DNA of 17,134 nt from UBA1723 sp045641065 (lineage in GTDB: Bacteria > Bacteroidota > Bacteroidia > Bacteroidales > Paludibacteraceae), in assembly GCA_045641065.1 (NCBI GenBank), contig JAZUGF010000080.1:1-17134 (forward strand). The letters run 5' to 3'. Below, piece after piece: positions 5,265 to 12,395 of this stretch. A program made the position numbers and the translations under genes. Below the pieces are notes generated by a model that saw only the letters and a list, made by a program, of their open reading frames with translations, made no database searches and was not told the origin of the DNA. Numbering within the stretch: the first letter of the stretch is position 1; each line of letters begins with the position of its first letter.

Positions 5265-6963
5265 TGCTGCCTCCTCCGTTGCCGTTATTGTTAGCGTTCT
5301 GGTTGCCGCCACCATTATTCTGGTTGTTTGGCTGACCACCATTATTATTCTGTTGACCGCCGTTATTGTTTGGGCGATTACCGTTGTTGCGGTTTCTATT
5401 ATTGTTGTGACGGTGCTGATTACGGTTGCCGTTATTGTTTGGACGGTTGCCGTTCTGCTGGTTGCCGTTGTTGCCACCATTCTCACCGTTTTGCTGAGCC
5501 TCGTTATTCTGTTGGCCACCTTCATTAGTTCTAGGCTGGTTGCCATTCTCATTACGTGGCTGGCCATTGTTTGGACGGTTGTTGCGGTCACGATCGCGGC
5601 GATCACGATTACGGTTGTTATTATTGCGGTTGCGGTTTTCACCGTTCTGCTGGTTACCGTTGTTATTGCCGTTATTATTGCCGTTGGCGTTGTTCTCACC
5701 ACCCCCGTTCGCAGGCTGGTTGGCATTATCATTCTCGGCAAGACCCCCTCGGTCCCCCTTAGATGGGGAAGGGGCTGACTGACCTTCTGAAGCATTTTGT
5801 GGCTCCTGAGATTCAGCATTTCCACCACCATTCTCAGCGTTAGCATTACGCTGACGGTCATCTTTATTGCGATTCTTGTTCTTCTTCTTTTTCTTTTTGT
5901 CAAAGCGAGTCAAGTCGTCCTGACCTACCACGTTCTCGTAGTCGACAGTCTTCTCTCTATGCTCACCCTTATTACCGCTTCCGAATGGTTCAGCTTTTTC
6001 ACCACGCTTGTTGATTTCGATGATCTCCTTCACCTCATCCACAGTAAGAGTGACAAGGTTGGCAGCCATGTTAGGCGCTGTGCTGTACTGCATTGTACGA
6101 GCAAGGATATCACTCTTGAAGTGGTAGTAAGTACCGTCAAGAGTCTCAAGCTGGATATCGCGTGGAGGGAACTCTTTCTGAGCCTCAAGGTAAGTGTCGA
6201 CCTCGAAGTTCATACAGCATTTCAATTTAGCGCACTGACCCGCAAGTTTCTGTGGGTTAGGGGAGATATCCTGGTAGCGTGCAGATGATGTAGATACTGA
6301 TACGAAGTTTGACATCCATGAAGAGCAGCACAATGGTCGACCACATGGACCGATACCACCGATTCTACCTGCCTCCTGACGTGCACCGATCTGACGCATC
6401 TCAATTCTAACTTTGAAAGTGTCGGCAAGCACGCGGATAAGCTGACGGAAATCCACACGTTCGTCGGCGATATAATAGAATATGGCTTTATTACCGTCGC
6501 CCTGGAACTCCACGTCTCCAATCTTCATATTTAGATTCAAGTCCTCAGCGATTTTGCGGGCCTTGATCATAGTGTCCTGCTCATACGACTTCACCTCTTC
6601 GAAATGGTCAAGGTCAGACTGCTTCGATTTGCGGAAGATGCGCTTGATGTCGGCACGGCTAGGGTCGACGCGATTCTTCTTCATCTGAAGAAGCACCAAT
6701 GGACCAAGAAGAGAGACTCTTCCAATATCGTGGCCTGGCATAGCCTCAACAGTCACCCAATCTCCCTTTTCAAGAAGAAGGTTGTTGGTATTGCGGAAAT
6801 AACCCTTACGCGTATTCTTGAAAGTCACCTCCACAAGGTCAGTGCTTTCCATTGCGCCAGGCACATCGCATAGCCAGTCGAATGTATCTAATTTTAGGTC
6901 GGTGTGTTTGCTGCAGCCATGGGCATTCATATTGCATCCGCCACCGTTGTCTATACTACTCAT
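5257..6963 (-). CDS. ricT: PSP1-domain protein (RicT/YaaT homologue) with Asn/Gly-rich tail
   Basis: The 568 residues have a PSP1 core at about 40-300. In Bacillus, RicT works with RicA and RicF in a complex that carries [4Fe-4S] clusters and affects RNA maturation. The family's cysteines are visible: Cys207, Cys212-213 (CGRPLCCSSWM) and Cys244, Cys249-250 (CAKLKCCMNFE). Additional Cys10 and Cys17 lie at the N-terminus. From about residue 354 the protein becomes a Lys-rich patch and then more than 200 residues of N, G, Q, R and E, probably disordered. Residues 396-409 (SAPSPSKGDRGGLA) are encoded by an intergenic-type palindromic repeat. The neighbouring holB is also adjacent to ricT in Firmicutes, so the linkage is old. 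The start ATG at 6963 is 9 bp after the holB stop. Confidence 0.9.
   Translation of the reverse strand: MSSIDNGGGCNMNAHGCSKHTDLKLDTFDWLCDVPGAMESTDLVEVTFKNTRKGYFRNTNNLLLEKGDWVTVEAMPGHDIGRVSLLGPLVLLQMKKNRVDPSRADIKRIFRKSKQSDLDHFEEVKSYEQDTMIKARKIAEDLNLNMKIGDVEFQGDGNKAIFYYIADERVDFRQLIRVLADTFKVRIEMRQIGARQEAGRIGGIGPCGRPLCCSSWMSNFVSVSTSSARYQDISPNPQKLAGQCAKLKCCMNFEVDTYLEAQKEFPPRDIQLETLDGTYYHFKSDILARTMQYSTAPNMAANLVTLTVDEVKEIIEINKRGEKAEPFGSGNKGEHREKTVDYENVVGQDDLTRFDKKKKKKNKNRNKDDRQRNANAENGGGNAESQEPQNASEGQSAPSPSKGDRGGLAENDNANQPANGGGENNANGNNNGNNNGNQQNGENRNRNNNNRNRDRRDRDRNNRPNNGQPRNENGNQPRTNEGGQQNNEAQQNGENGGNNGNQQNGNRPNNNGNRNQHRHNNNRNRNNGNRPNNNGGQQNNNGGQPNNQNNGGGNQNANNNGNGGGSNE
5741..5778. repeat. C/G-rich palindromic repeat in frame within the ricT tail
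   Basis: On the plus strand AGACCCCCTCGGTCCCCC is followed by a short TTAGAT spacer and GGGGAAGGGGC. The C-runs pair with the G-runs. It stands out sharply from the AT-rich NNG-codon repeats around it. The pattern matches, from memory, the repeated CCCCTCGGTCCCCCTTAG-type intergenic palindrome found in many Bacteroidetes. Here it is translated as SAPSPSKGDRGGLA without breaking the frame. Confidence 0.6.
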
Positions 6964-6972
6964 TTATATATT

Positions 6973-8103
6973 TTATTTTTTAAGCAGAGCCATCACTTTG
7001 AGAGCCAAATCATAGAAAATGATTTTAGACATTCCGTTTCTCTCTATATGGAATTCCGCTTTTGATAATTCATCTACTAACTGCCATACATTCTTTTCTG
7101 TGATGAAGCGTGCGAACTTCGACGAGAAGGCATTTTCATCGTTCGTCATATAGTTGAGCGACGGGTTGCCCACGTTGAGAATGAAGTTCTCGCGCACCAT
7201 GTGCTGGCAATACTGCAAAAAGGAGATTTGTTTCTTTCTCGACAGTTTTGCAAGGTCATTGCTCAGGTTGATGAGGTCTTCAAGGTCACTGACGTAGGCC
7301 TTTCTCATCAAACGCATGAATGTATCCAAAAATGTGTTGGCTTCGTCTTCAATCAGTTCGAGTGCAGCGATGAGGCTACCTTTGCTAAGGCGTGCTGCAT
7401 ACTGAATCTGGTTGTCATTGGCGTTGCCGTTCTTTGTTCTTATTGCGTCCACAAGCACTTTTTCAGGAAGTGCATGTAATACTACTCGTTGAGTACGCGA
7501 CTGGATAGTTGGCAGGATATCGTCGGGTTTATCGCTAACCAGAATGAAAAGCGTCTTGCCGACAGGTTCCTCGATACTTTTGAGCACTTTGTTTGAGCAC
7601 TCCGCACCCATAAGTTCAGGATGCCATATCACCACCACTTTATATTCGCTCTCGCATGCCTTGATCTGCAGTTTACGCAGCAACTCGGTTCCCTCGCAAT
7701 TGTAGATTATCGGTTGCTTTGTTGCGACGCTACTGAATTCCTCTTCCACCCATTTGTCAAGAGTGAAGTAGGGCGACGCTGCGATCATCTCTCTCCATCC
7801 TGCCAGATGCTCCATACAGTATTCATCGTTACCTGCCGTCTTCTTATTGATGATTGGGAAGACGAAATGAAGGTCAGGATGCTGGAGAGCGGCGTATTTT
7901 TTGCACGACGGACACTGACCACAAGAGTCGTTTTCGCCTTTGTTCTCGCAGGATACGTATTGAGCGTATGCCAATGCTAACGGCAATTTGCCCACACCCT
8001 CTGGCCCACAGAATAGCTGAGCGTGCGGAATTCTGCCAGACTTGACAGCGTCGATGAGTTGTTGTTTGAGCTCATCGTGCCCATATACATCGCGAAAGAA
8101 CAT
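6973..8103 (-). CDS. holB: DNA polymerase III delta-prime subunit
   Basis: This is a clamp-loader subunit of the replicative polymerase. The 376 residues begin MFFRDVYGHDELKQQL. A P-loop-like GPEGVGKL (33-40) has Leu where ATP-hydrolysing subunits have Thr/Ser, in line with delta-prime being a non-hydrolysing subunit. A zinc module uses Cys52, Cys61, Cys64 and Cys67 (CGQCPSCKKY). The sensor/SRC-like segment is ILPTIQSRTQR. The open frame extends to a TTG at 8130, but that codon lies inside the predicted -7 box (8128-8135), so the ATG at 8103 is chosen, about 20 nt after the expected transcription start. It heads a minus-strand series with ricT 9 bp downstream. Confidence 0.92.
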   Translation of the reverse strand: MFFRDVYGHDELKQQLIDAVKSGRIPHAQLFCGPEGVGKLPLALAYAQYVSCENKGENDSCGQCPSCKKYAALQHPDLHFVFPIINKKTAGNDEYCMEHLAGWREMIAASPYFTLDKWVEEEFSSVATKQPIIYNCEGTELLRKLQIKACESEYKVVVIWHPELMGAECSNKVLKSIEEPVGKTLFILVSDKPDDILPTIQSRTQRVVLHALPEKVLVDAIRTKNGNANDNQIQYAARLSKGSLIAALELIEDEANTFLDTFMRLMRKAYVSDLEDLINLSNDLAKLSRKKQISFLQYCQHMVRENFILNVGNPSLNYMTNDENAFSSKFARFITEKNVWQLVDELSKAEFHIERNGMSKIIFYDLALKVMALLKK

Positions 8104-8127
8104 TTTCTGCAAAATTACACTTGTATG

Positions 8128-8159
8128 CAAAAATAATAAAGTTTGAAAATTTAAGCAAA
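8128..8159 (-). promoter_or_regulatory. Bacteroidetes-type promoter for the holB series
   Basis: On the minus strand the -33 element TTTG (8156-8159) is followed after exactly 20 bp by TATTTTTG (8128-8135), matching the Bacteroides consensus TTTG-N19-21-TAnnTTTG. The transcript would begin near 8124, about 20 nt before the holB ATG. Confidence 0.75.
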
Positions 8160-8274
8160 CAAACCTGCGAATAAAATTTTCGTGGGGAGCTTTTGGGGTA
8201 TTCGTTATAATAGTTAATAAGAGTTAAAAAGCGTCAGGAAAATGACTTCCCGCAGATATGGATTTGTTTTTTTA

Positions 8275-8403
8275 TATATTTGAATCAAGATTTATATGTA
8301 TGGATAGATTGTCCTGCAGGTATTAGACAAACTACATATTTTATATATCAATTAGGAGAATATCTAAACGAAAAATTTGAATTTTTAATACATTATTATC
8401 TTT
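8275..8403 (+). promoter_or_regulatory. Possible flotillin promoter and 120-nt AT-rich leader
   Basis: TATATTTG at 8275-8282 matches the -7 consensus, but no TTTG lies at the proper distance upstream. It would give a leader of about 118 nt, unlike the 19-22 nt leaders of the other genes here. A weaker box, AAAATTTG (8372-8379), would give a 20-nt leader. The rest of the divergent region 8160-8403 is AT-rich, with no gene I can support and no recognised riboswitch or tRNA. Confidence 0.35.
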
Positions 8404-9999
8404 ATGGAAGAAATTTTCATTTATGCGGGTATTGCCGTTGTTGCTATTGTGTTGCTCGTTGTGTTGCTTAATGTGCTTTATGTCCAGGCTCCACCAAGTT
8501 ATGCTTTTATTTTGTCAGGATTTAAAAAGGAGCCAAGAGTTCTAATCGGAACCGGAGGATTTAGAGTTCCTTTCCTAGAGCGTCTTGATAAAGTATTTTT
8601 GGGACAGGTTACTGTAGACGTTAAGACTTCTATTCCAGTGCCAACTCACGACTTCATTGACGTAATGGTTGATGCAGTATGTAAGGTGAGAGTATCGCCT
8701 AATGAGGAGGGAACAAGAGTCGCAGCAAAGAACTTCTTGAACTTTAATGATACAGCAATCGCAGGATCTATCAAGGATTCTCTTGAAGGTAATATGCGTG
8801 AGGTAGTCGGAGCTATCACACTTCAGAATCTAATCACAGACCGTGATAAGTTCTCAGATGAGATCCAGAAGAAGGCTGCTAAGGATATGGAGAAACTTGG
8901 ACTTGAGGTTATCTCTTGTAATATCCAGAACATTACAGATAGCAATCGTTTGATTGAGAATCTTGGAGCTGACAACACTTATGCAATCCGTAAGAATGCT
9001 GCCATCACAAAAGCAAATGCTGAAAGAGATATTCAGGTTGCAGAGCAGGAGGCTAAGAAGGTCGCTAATGATGTTCGTGTTAAGACTGAGACTGAGATCG
9101 CTGAGAGAAACAATGAGTTGGCAATCCGTCAGGCTGACCTAAGAGTAACAGCTGATACTAAGCGTGCCGCTGCCGATGCTGCATACGAGATCCAGCGTCA
9201 GGAGCAGTTGAAGGAGATCAATATCAAGACTGTCGACGCTGAGATTGAAAAGACTAAGCGTGAGCAGGAGTGGTCACAGGAGAAGATTAAGATTACTGAG
9301 AATGAGTTGAAGGCACAGGTCAATGCACAGGCTGATGCACAGAAGTATAATATGTCTGTTCAAGCAGATGCTGCTAAGTATAAGACTGAAACTGATGCCA
9401 AGGCTGCTTATGAGAAGCAGAAGTTTGACGCAGAGGCTGCTAAATACAAACAGCAGCAGGAGGCAGAGGCTGCTGCTTACGTAGCAGAGCAGGAGGCAAA
9501 GGCTATCAAGGCTAAAGCCGACGCTGCTAAGTATGCCGCTCTTCAGGAGGCTGCCGGTATTGAGGCTAAGGGTAGAGCTGAGGCTGCTGCAACACAGGCA
9601 AACCTTGAGGCTGAGGCTGCCGGTATTTTGGCAAAGGGTCAGGCTGAGGCAGAGGCTATGCAGAAGAAGGCAGAGGCTTACGAGCGTTATGGTCAGGTAG
9701 CCGTTATCGATATGCTAACTAAGATGAACGAGAAGGTTCTTCCTCAGATTGCTGAGAATATCGCTAAACCTATGGGCAACATCAAGGATGTTACTATCTA
9801 CGGCACATCAGGTTCAGAGGTGTCAGGTATGTCTAACAACGTGCCAACTGTAATGAAGCAGACATTTGACGTAATGAAGGATGTAACTGGTGTAGACATG
9901 AGTGACATCATGAGATCAAATACTGTTCAGGCTAAGACTGACAAGAACATCAACTTGACAGGTAACGCTGGTGGCGGTATTGAGGTTAATATGAAATAA
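8404..9999 (+). CDS. Flotillin-like SPFH-domain membrane protein
   Basis: The 531-residue protein has one N-terminal membrane segment (about 4-27, IFIYAGIAVVAIVLLVVLLN), an SPFH/band 7 domain (about 30-190, with PPSYAFILSGFKKEPRVLIGTGGFRVPF and VPTHDFIDVMVDAVCKV), and a long Ala/Glu/Lys-rich coiled coil (about 195-445) built of repeated EAKA/EAEAAKYK/AEAAA units, the flotillin signature. The C-terminus is Gly/Asn-rich. Bacterial flotillins of the YqiK/FloT type scaffold membrane microdomains and oligomerise through the coiled coil. The SPFH part would lie on the cytoplasmic side. The expected partner NfeD is not next to it. The gene stands alone between a divergent holB and a terminator. The ATG at 8404 is directly before the membrane segment. 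Confidence 0.92.
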   Translation: MEEIFIYAGIAVVAIVLLVVLLNVLYVQAPPSYAFILSGFKKEPRVLIGTGGFRVPFLERLDKVFLGQVTVDVKTSIPVPTHDFIDVMVDAVCKVRVSPNEEGTRVAAKNFLNFNDTAIAGSIKDSLEGNMREVVGAITLQNLITDRDKFSDEIQKKAAKDMEKLGLEVISCNIQNITDSNRLIENLGADNTYAIRKNAAITKANAERDIQVAEQEAKKVANDVRVKTETEIAERNNELAIRQADLRVTADTKRAAADAAYEIQRQEQLKEINIKTVDAEIEKTKREQEWSQEKIKITENELKAQVNAQADAQKYNMSVQADAAKYKTETDAKAAYEKQKFDAEAAKYKQQQEAEAAAYVAEQEAKAIKAKADAAKYAALQEAAGIEAKGRAEAAATQANLEAEAAGILAKGQAEAEAMQKKAEAYERYGQVAVIDMLTKMNEKVLPQIAENIAKPMGNIKDVTIYGTSGSEVSGMSNNVPTVMKQTFDVMKDVTGVDMSDIMRSNTVQAKTDKNINLTGNAGGGIEVNMK

Positions 10000-10035
10000 A
10001 GTTTGAATTACTTTATTTATAGTTAATAATTAAAG

Positions 10036-10068
10036 CGGCTGGATTGAAATTTCAATCCAGCCGTTTTT
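10036..10068 (+). terminator. Rho-independent terminator of the flotillin gene
   Basis: A perfect palindrome with arms CGGCTGGATTGAAA and TTTCAATCCAGCCG (10036-10063) is followed by TTTTT on the plus strand. The opposite side has only a broken T run (CTTTAATTATT), so it may weakly stop the convergent ATPase transcript too. Confidence 0.9.
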
Positions 10069-10074
10069 GTTGTA

Positions 10075-11328
10075 TTATTTCAACAACCACTTAACCAAAG
10101 GAATTACATTTATTGTTTTTCCGTTTGTCTCAATTGTTTCTTCTTCGTACATTGTGACAATGTAGAGATTTTCCACTTCAACAAATGAAGATAATTTATC
10201 AAGAGCACGTACCTCTCTTTTCCTATTGTCGTTGTCTTTAAGCGAAAAACTTACTTGGACTGCTATTTTCTTGCTTGGCACATAGAAATCAACTTCAATA
10301 TTGGAATTGTAGAATGTGACATCTTCTCCAAATTTTTTGAATAGACTGACTGCAACTATATTTTCCAACAAACTTGTATTTGGATCTGTAAGGAAAAGAT
10401 TAAGGATTCCGTTATCAATAAAATAGTATTTCTTGTTAGTTGTTTTCTCTACAAATTTAGAGGCATAATTTGATATCGGGATAAGCAGCCACGATTCATT
10501 CATGTATTCAAGATAATCCATCAAAGTCTCTGTAGAAATCTTTGTGCCTATGCTTGAAACCATTTTGACTAATCTGCTATAAGAAATAGGTTGTTTGACA
10601 CTCTCTGCAAGTTTTTGCACAACAAATTTCAATGCCTTATCATTTCTGATTGAATAGCGAGCAATCAAGTCGCCGAAGAAAATTTTCCCATACAATCCGT
10701 TGAGCCATGAACGCTTGTCTTGTACGTTCCCCACTTCTGGCAATCCTCCAAAACGGAAATATTCCTCTAGATATTTGTTGATAGACGTTGCGTTCTTATA
10801 CTCATAATTTCTATCATTCACGTCTATTCCTTTTGATATAAGCATTTCTTTAAATGAGAGAGGGAATATTTCTTTTGTTTGAAAGCGCCCGCCAAGAGTG
10901 GTGGCGATTTCCGAACTTAGCATTTTTGCATTGCTACCTGTAATATATATGCGATAACCTTGGTCTGCCAATCTACGGGCAAATTTCTCCCAACCTTCAA
11001 TAATTTGGATCTCATCAAGAAATATAAATGGTTTATAATCATACATTTCTTGATAGGATATCAGTATAGTATTCAGGTCGGACACTTGCATGCCGATAAG
11101 TCGGTCGTCCTCAAAATTGAAGTAAAGAAACTCTTCTGTCGAATGACCTTCTTTTATTAATTGTTGCATTCGTTCGTATAATAAATACGATTTTCCAGCT
11201 CGTCTTAATCCGACCAAAACATAATTTAACCCTTCCTCAAAGCTATATTCACGTTTAAAGAGTTGTATTTTTGAAATAATCTGCTGATTTTCAGCGATTA
11301 TGAGTTTGATTATATTTTTGTCTATCAT
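10075..11328 (-). CDS. AAA ATPase with DUF4143 C-terminus (COG1373 type)
   Basis: The 417 residues have a P-loop GLRRAGKS (40-47), Walker B FIFLDEIQ (101-108), a sensor YITGSNAKML (128-137) and the ELxxLS-like segment IFPLSFKEML. The C-terminal half (about 190-417) is DUF4143-like with FGGLPEV, YFIDNGILNLFL and a nuclease-like strand pair EVDFYV (345-350) and AVQVSFSL (356-363). In related PD-(D/E)XK folds the second strand carries ExK; here it is QVS, so cleavage activity is doubtful. The role of this family is not established. The gene is visibly more AT-rich than its neighbours (many AAA, ATA and TTT codons), which suggests transfer. It is single, with its own -7 box, and is preceded by paired palindromes. 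The ATG at 11328 lies about 20 nt after the expected transcript start. Confidence 0.85.
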   Translation of the reverse strand: MIDKNIIKLIIAENQQIISKIQLFKREYSFEEGLNYVLVGLRRAGKSYLLYERMQQLIKEGHSTEEFLYFNFEDDRLIGMQVSDLNTILISYQEMYDYKPFIFLDEIQIIEGWEKFARRLADQGYRIYITGSNAKMLSSEIATTLGGRFQTKEIFPLSFKEMLISKGIDVNDRNYEYKNATSINKYLEEYFRFGGLPEVGNVQDKRSWLNGLYGKIFFGDLIARYSIRNDKALKFVVQKLAESVKQPISYSRLVKMVSSIGTKISTETLMDYLEYMNESWLLIPISNYASKFVEKTTNKKYYFIDNGILNLFLTDPNTSLLENIVAVSLFKKFGEDVTFYNSNIEVDFYVPSKKIAVQVSFSLKDNDNRKREVRALDKLSSFVEVENLYIVTMYEEETIETNGKTINVIPLVKWLLK

Positions 11329-11351
11329 ATTATAAAAGTGTTATTTCAAGA

Positions 11352-11359
11352 CAAAAATA
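11352..11359 (-). promoter_or_regulatory. -7 box TATTTTTG of the ATPase gene
   Basis: The minus strand reads TATTTTTG, matching TAnnTTTG, and would place the transcript start about 20 nt before the ATG at 11328. There is no TTTG at the usual 19-21 bp upstream, so activation or an alternative -33 element may be needed. Confidence 0.5.
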
Positions 11360-11398
11360 GGATTTAATTGGAATATAATCGATAAAAAACATCAAAAA

Positions 11399-11418
11399 TT
11401 ACCGAGTATATTCGGTGA
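11399..11418 (+). repeat. Palindrome copy A (TTACCGA-GTATAT-TCGGTGA)
   Basis: Seven-position arms TTACCGA and TCGGTGA flank a GTATAT core. All positions pair if one T/G wobble is allowed. It lies 71 bp upstream of the ATPase start codon and about 40 bp beyond its -7 box. Confidence 0.7.
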
Positions 11419-11432
11419 TTTTTTGAAAAATA

Positions 11433-11452
11433 TTGCAGAATATACTCAGCAA
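11433..11452 (-). repeat. Palindrome copy B (TTGCTGA-GTATAT-TCTGCAA), inverted relative to copy A
   Basis: On the minus strand this matches copy A in layout and in the core GAGTATATTC. The third stem pair is A/T in copy A and G/C here, a compensatory change, and T/G has become T/A. One T/T mismatch is present. The two palindrome centres are 34 bp apart. Confidence 0.7.
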
Positions 11453-11453
11453 T

Positions 11454-11487
11454 AAATAGAAAGACGGCTTGAATTTTCTTCAAACCG
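11454..11487 (-). terminator. Terminator of the DUF481 gene
   Basis: Minus-strand RNA folds as CGGUUUGAA, loop GAAAA, UUCAAGCCG (nine pairs with one G/U), followed by the U-rich UCUUUCUAUUU. It lies 7 bp after the DUF481 stop codon. Confidence 0.75.
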
Positions 11488-11494
11488 GATATTC

Positions 11495-12265
11495 CTACAG
11501 CTTTATCTTCAACGCCACTTCCAACGAGTGGTCGCTGTGCTCGTATGTCTGGTTCTCTTTTATTGGTGGCAAGACGCTGCGATAGTCAAACTCATATATG
11601 ACACTTAGGTAGAAGATTTTGGTTATTTTGCATTCTAATTCTGTCTCATTCTTCAACAGATAGTTGCTGAAATCGTTGATTTTAGGCTGATAGAAGAATT
11701 TCTCCACTAAGTAGACTGCTGGTCCAATCTGTTGCTTGACCTTTGGTCGTAGTGATAGACGGAATGCGTTGTCGTCTAGTGTCTTTTTATCGTCTGTATA
11801 GTCGACGACGTCGTAAAGCCCAGCCAAACTGATGGAGTAGTCGTAAACCTTTGGTTTGGAGCGGATATTATACTTTGCTCCTGCCACTACGTCCAATCTG
11901 TAGTTGTAGCCTTTGTAGGCGTTGTGCAGATACTCGAAAGCTATTAGCGGCGACCATTTTCTGTATGGCATAAAATCGACTTTGGAATTTAATTCAATAC
12001 CGTTGTTCTTTGTCTTATGCTCGCTTTCGGAATAGGTGTATTTTCCTCCCATCACGAATTCGAGAGTGCTGTCTGCCACTGACAATCCTCCCGTCGCTTT
12101 GACATCTGCTTTATTGATATTTCCTGAACTTAAGGATCCTCCAGCTGAAATGAATCCCGATGCCTTCTTCTCTTTAGCCTCTTCTTTGGCGTTTTCTTCT
12201 GCAAACGAAGGAAATGCTATGGCTGCCAACAAGCCAATTATTACAAGGAATTTAGATAAACTCAA
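11495..12265 (-). CDS. DUF481-like outer-membrane beta-barrel protein
   Basis: The protein begins with a signal peptide (MSLSKFLVIIGLLAAIAFPSFA, cut before EENAKEE when read from this start). A short charged linker (EENAKEEAKEKK) precedes an all-beta region with alternating strands such as FISAGGSLSSGN, LEFVMGGKYTYSE, WSPLIAFEYLHNAYKGYNYRLD, LRPKVKQQIGPAVYL and a final SLEVALKIKL. This fits DUF481/YdiY-type outer-membrane proteins, whose function is unknown. No ATG is available near the signal peptide. GTG at 12286 and TTG at 12265 are both possible. The -7 box at 12291-12298 would put the transcript start at about 12287, and the other genes here have leaders of about 20 nt, so TTG is preferred. 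It is a single-gene unit between two terminators. Confidence 0.75.
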   Translation of the reverse strand: MSLSKFLVIIGLLAAIAFPSFAEENAKEEAKEKKASGFISAGGSLSSGNINKADVKATGGLSVADSTLEFVMGGKYTYSESEHKTKNNGIELNSKVDFMPYRKWSPLIAFEYLHNAYKGYNYRLDVVAGAKYNIRSKPKVYDYSISLAGLYDVVDYTDDKKTLDDNAFRLSLRPKVKQQIGPAVYLVEKFFYQPKINDFSNYLLKNETELECKITKIFYLSVIYEFDYRSVLPPIKENQTYEHSDHSLEVALKIKL

Positions 12266-12290
12266 AACGCTAATTTTTAGATTCACGTCG

Positions 12291-12298
12291 CAAAGATA
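12291..12298 (-). promoter_or_regulatory. -7 box TATCTTTG of the DUF481 gene
   Basis: The minus strand matches TAnnTTTG. The -33 region is only TTTC (12320-12323, spacing 21). The same octamer occurs before the flavodoxin-like gene at 13138-13145. Confidence 0.5.
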
Positions 12299-12334
12299 AT
12301 ATTTTTGCGTTTTTTGGGGAAAGTCCGTATTGAC

Positions 12335-12370
12335 AAAATAAAAACAGGCACATCGCTTTTGCAATGTACC
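12335..12370 (-). terminator. Terminator of the flavodoxin-like lipoprotein gene
   Basis: The minus strand has GGTACATTGC, loop AAAA, GCGATGTGCC (ten pairs, two of them G/U), followed by TGTTTTTATTTTG. It lies about 25 bp after the stop codon at 12396. Confidence 0.8.
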
Positions 12371-12395
12371 CGCTCGTCTTATGTTTCCTTGAGAT

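Noticed and set aside
5194..5778. A plus-strand hydrophobic 194-codon frame
   Set aside because: It is the antisense of the repetitive ricT tail (NNC/NNT codons give Val/Ile runs) with no start signal or domain.
5265..5903. An N-terminal extension of gldH rich in Thr, Ile, Arg and Val
   Set aside because: It is an out-of-frame reading of the repetitive Asn/Gly tail of ricT; the lipoprotein signal starts cleanly at 5264.
6973..8103. Broken P-loop in holB as a sign of decay
   Set aside because: Delta-prime subunits commonly lack a working ATP site, and the rest of the protein is intact.
8104..8130. Longer holB N-terminus (TTG at 8130)
   Set aside because: The TTG lies within a strong -7 promoter box, so it would not be transcribed.
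8280..8471. Plus-strand 63-codon frame starting TTG before flotillin
   Set aside because: It overlaps the likely -7 box and the flotillin start in another frame, with no ribosome site and no recognised domain.
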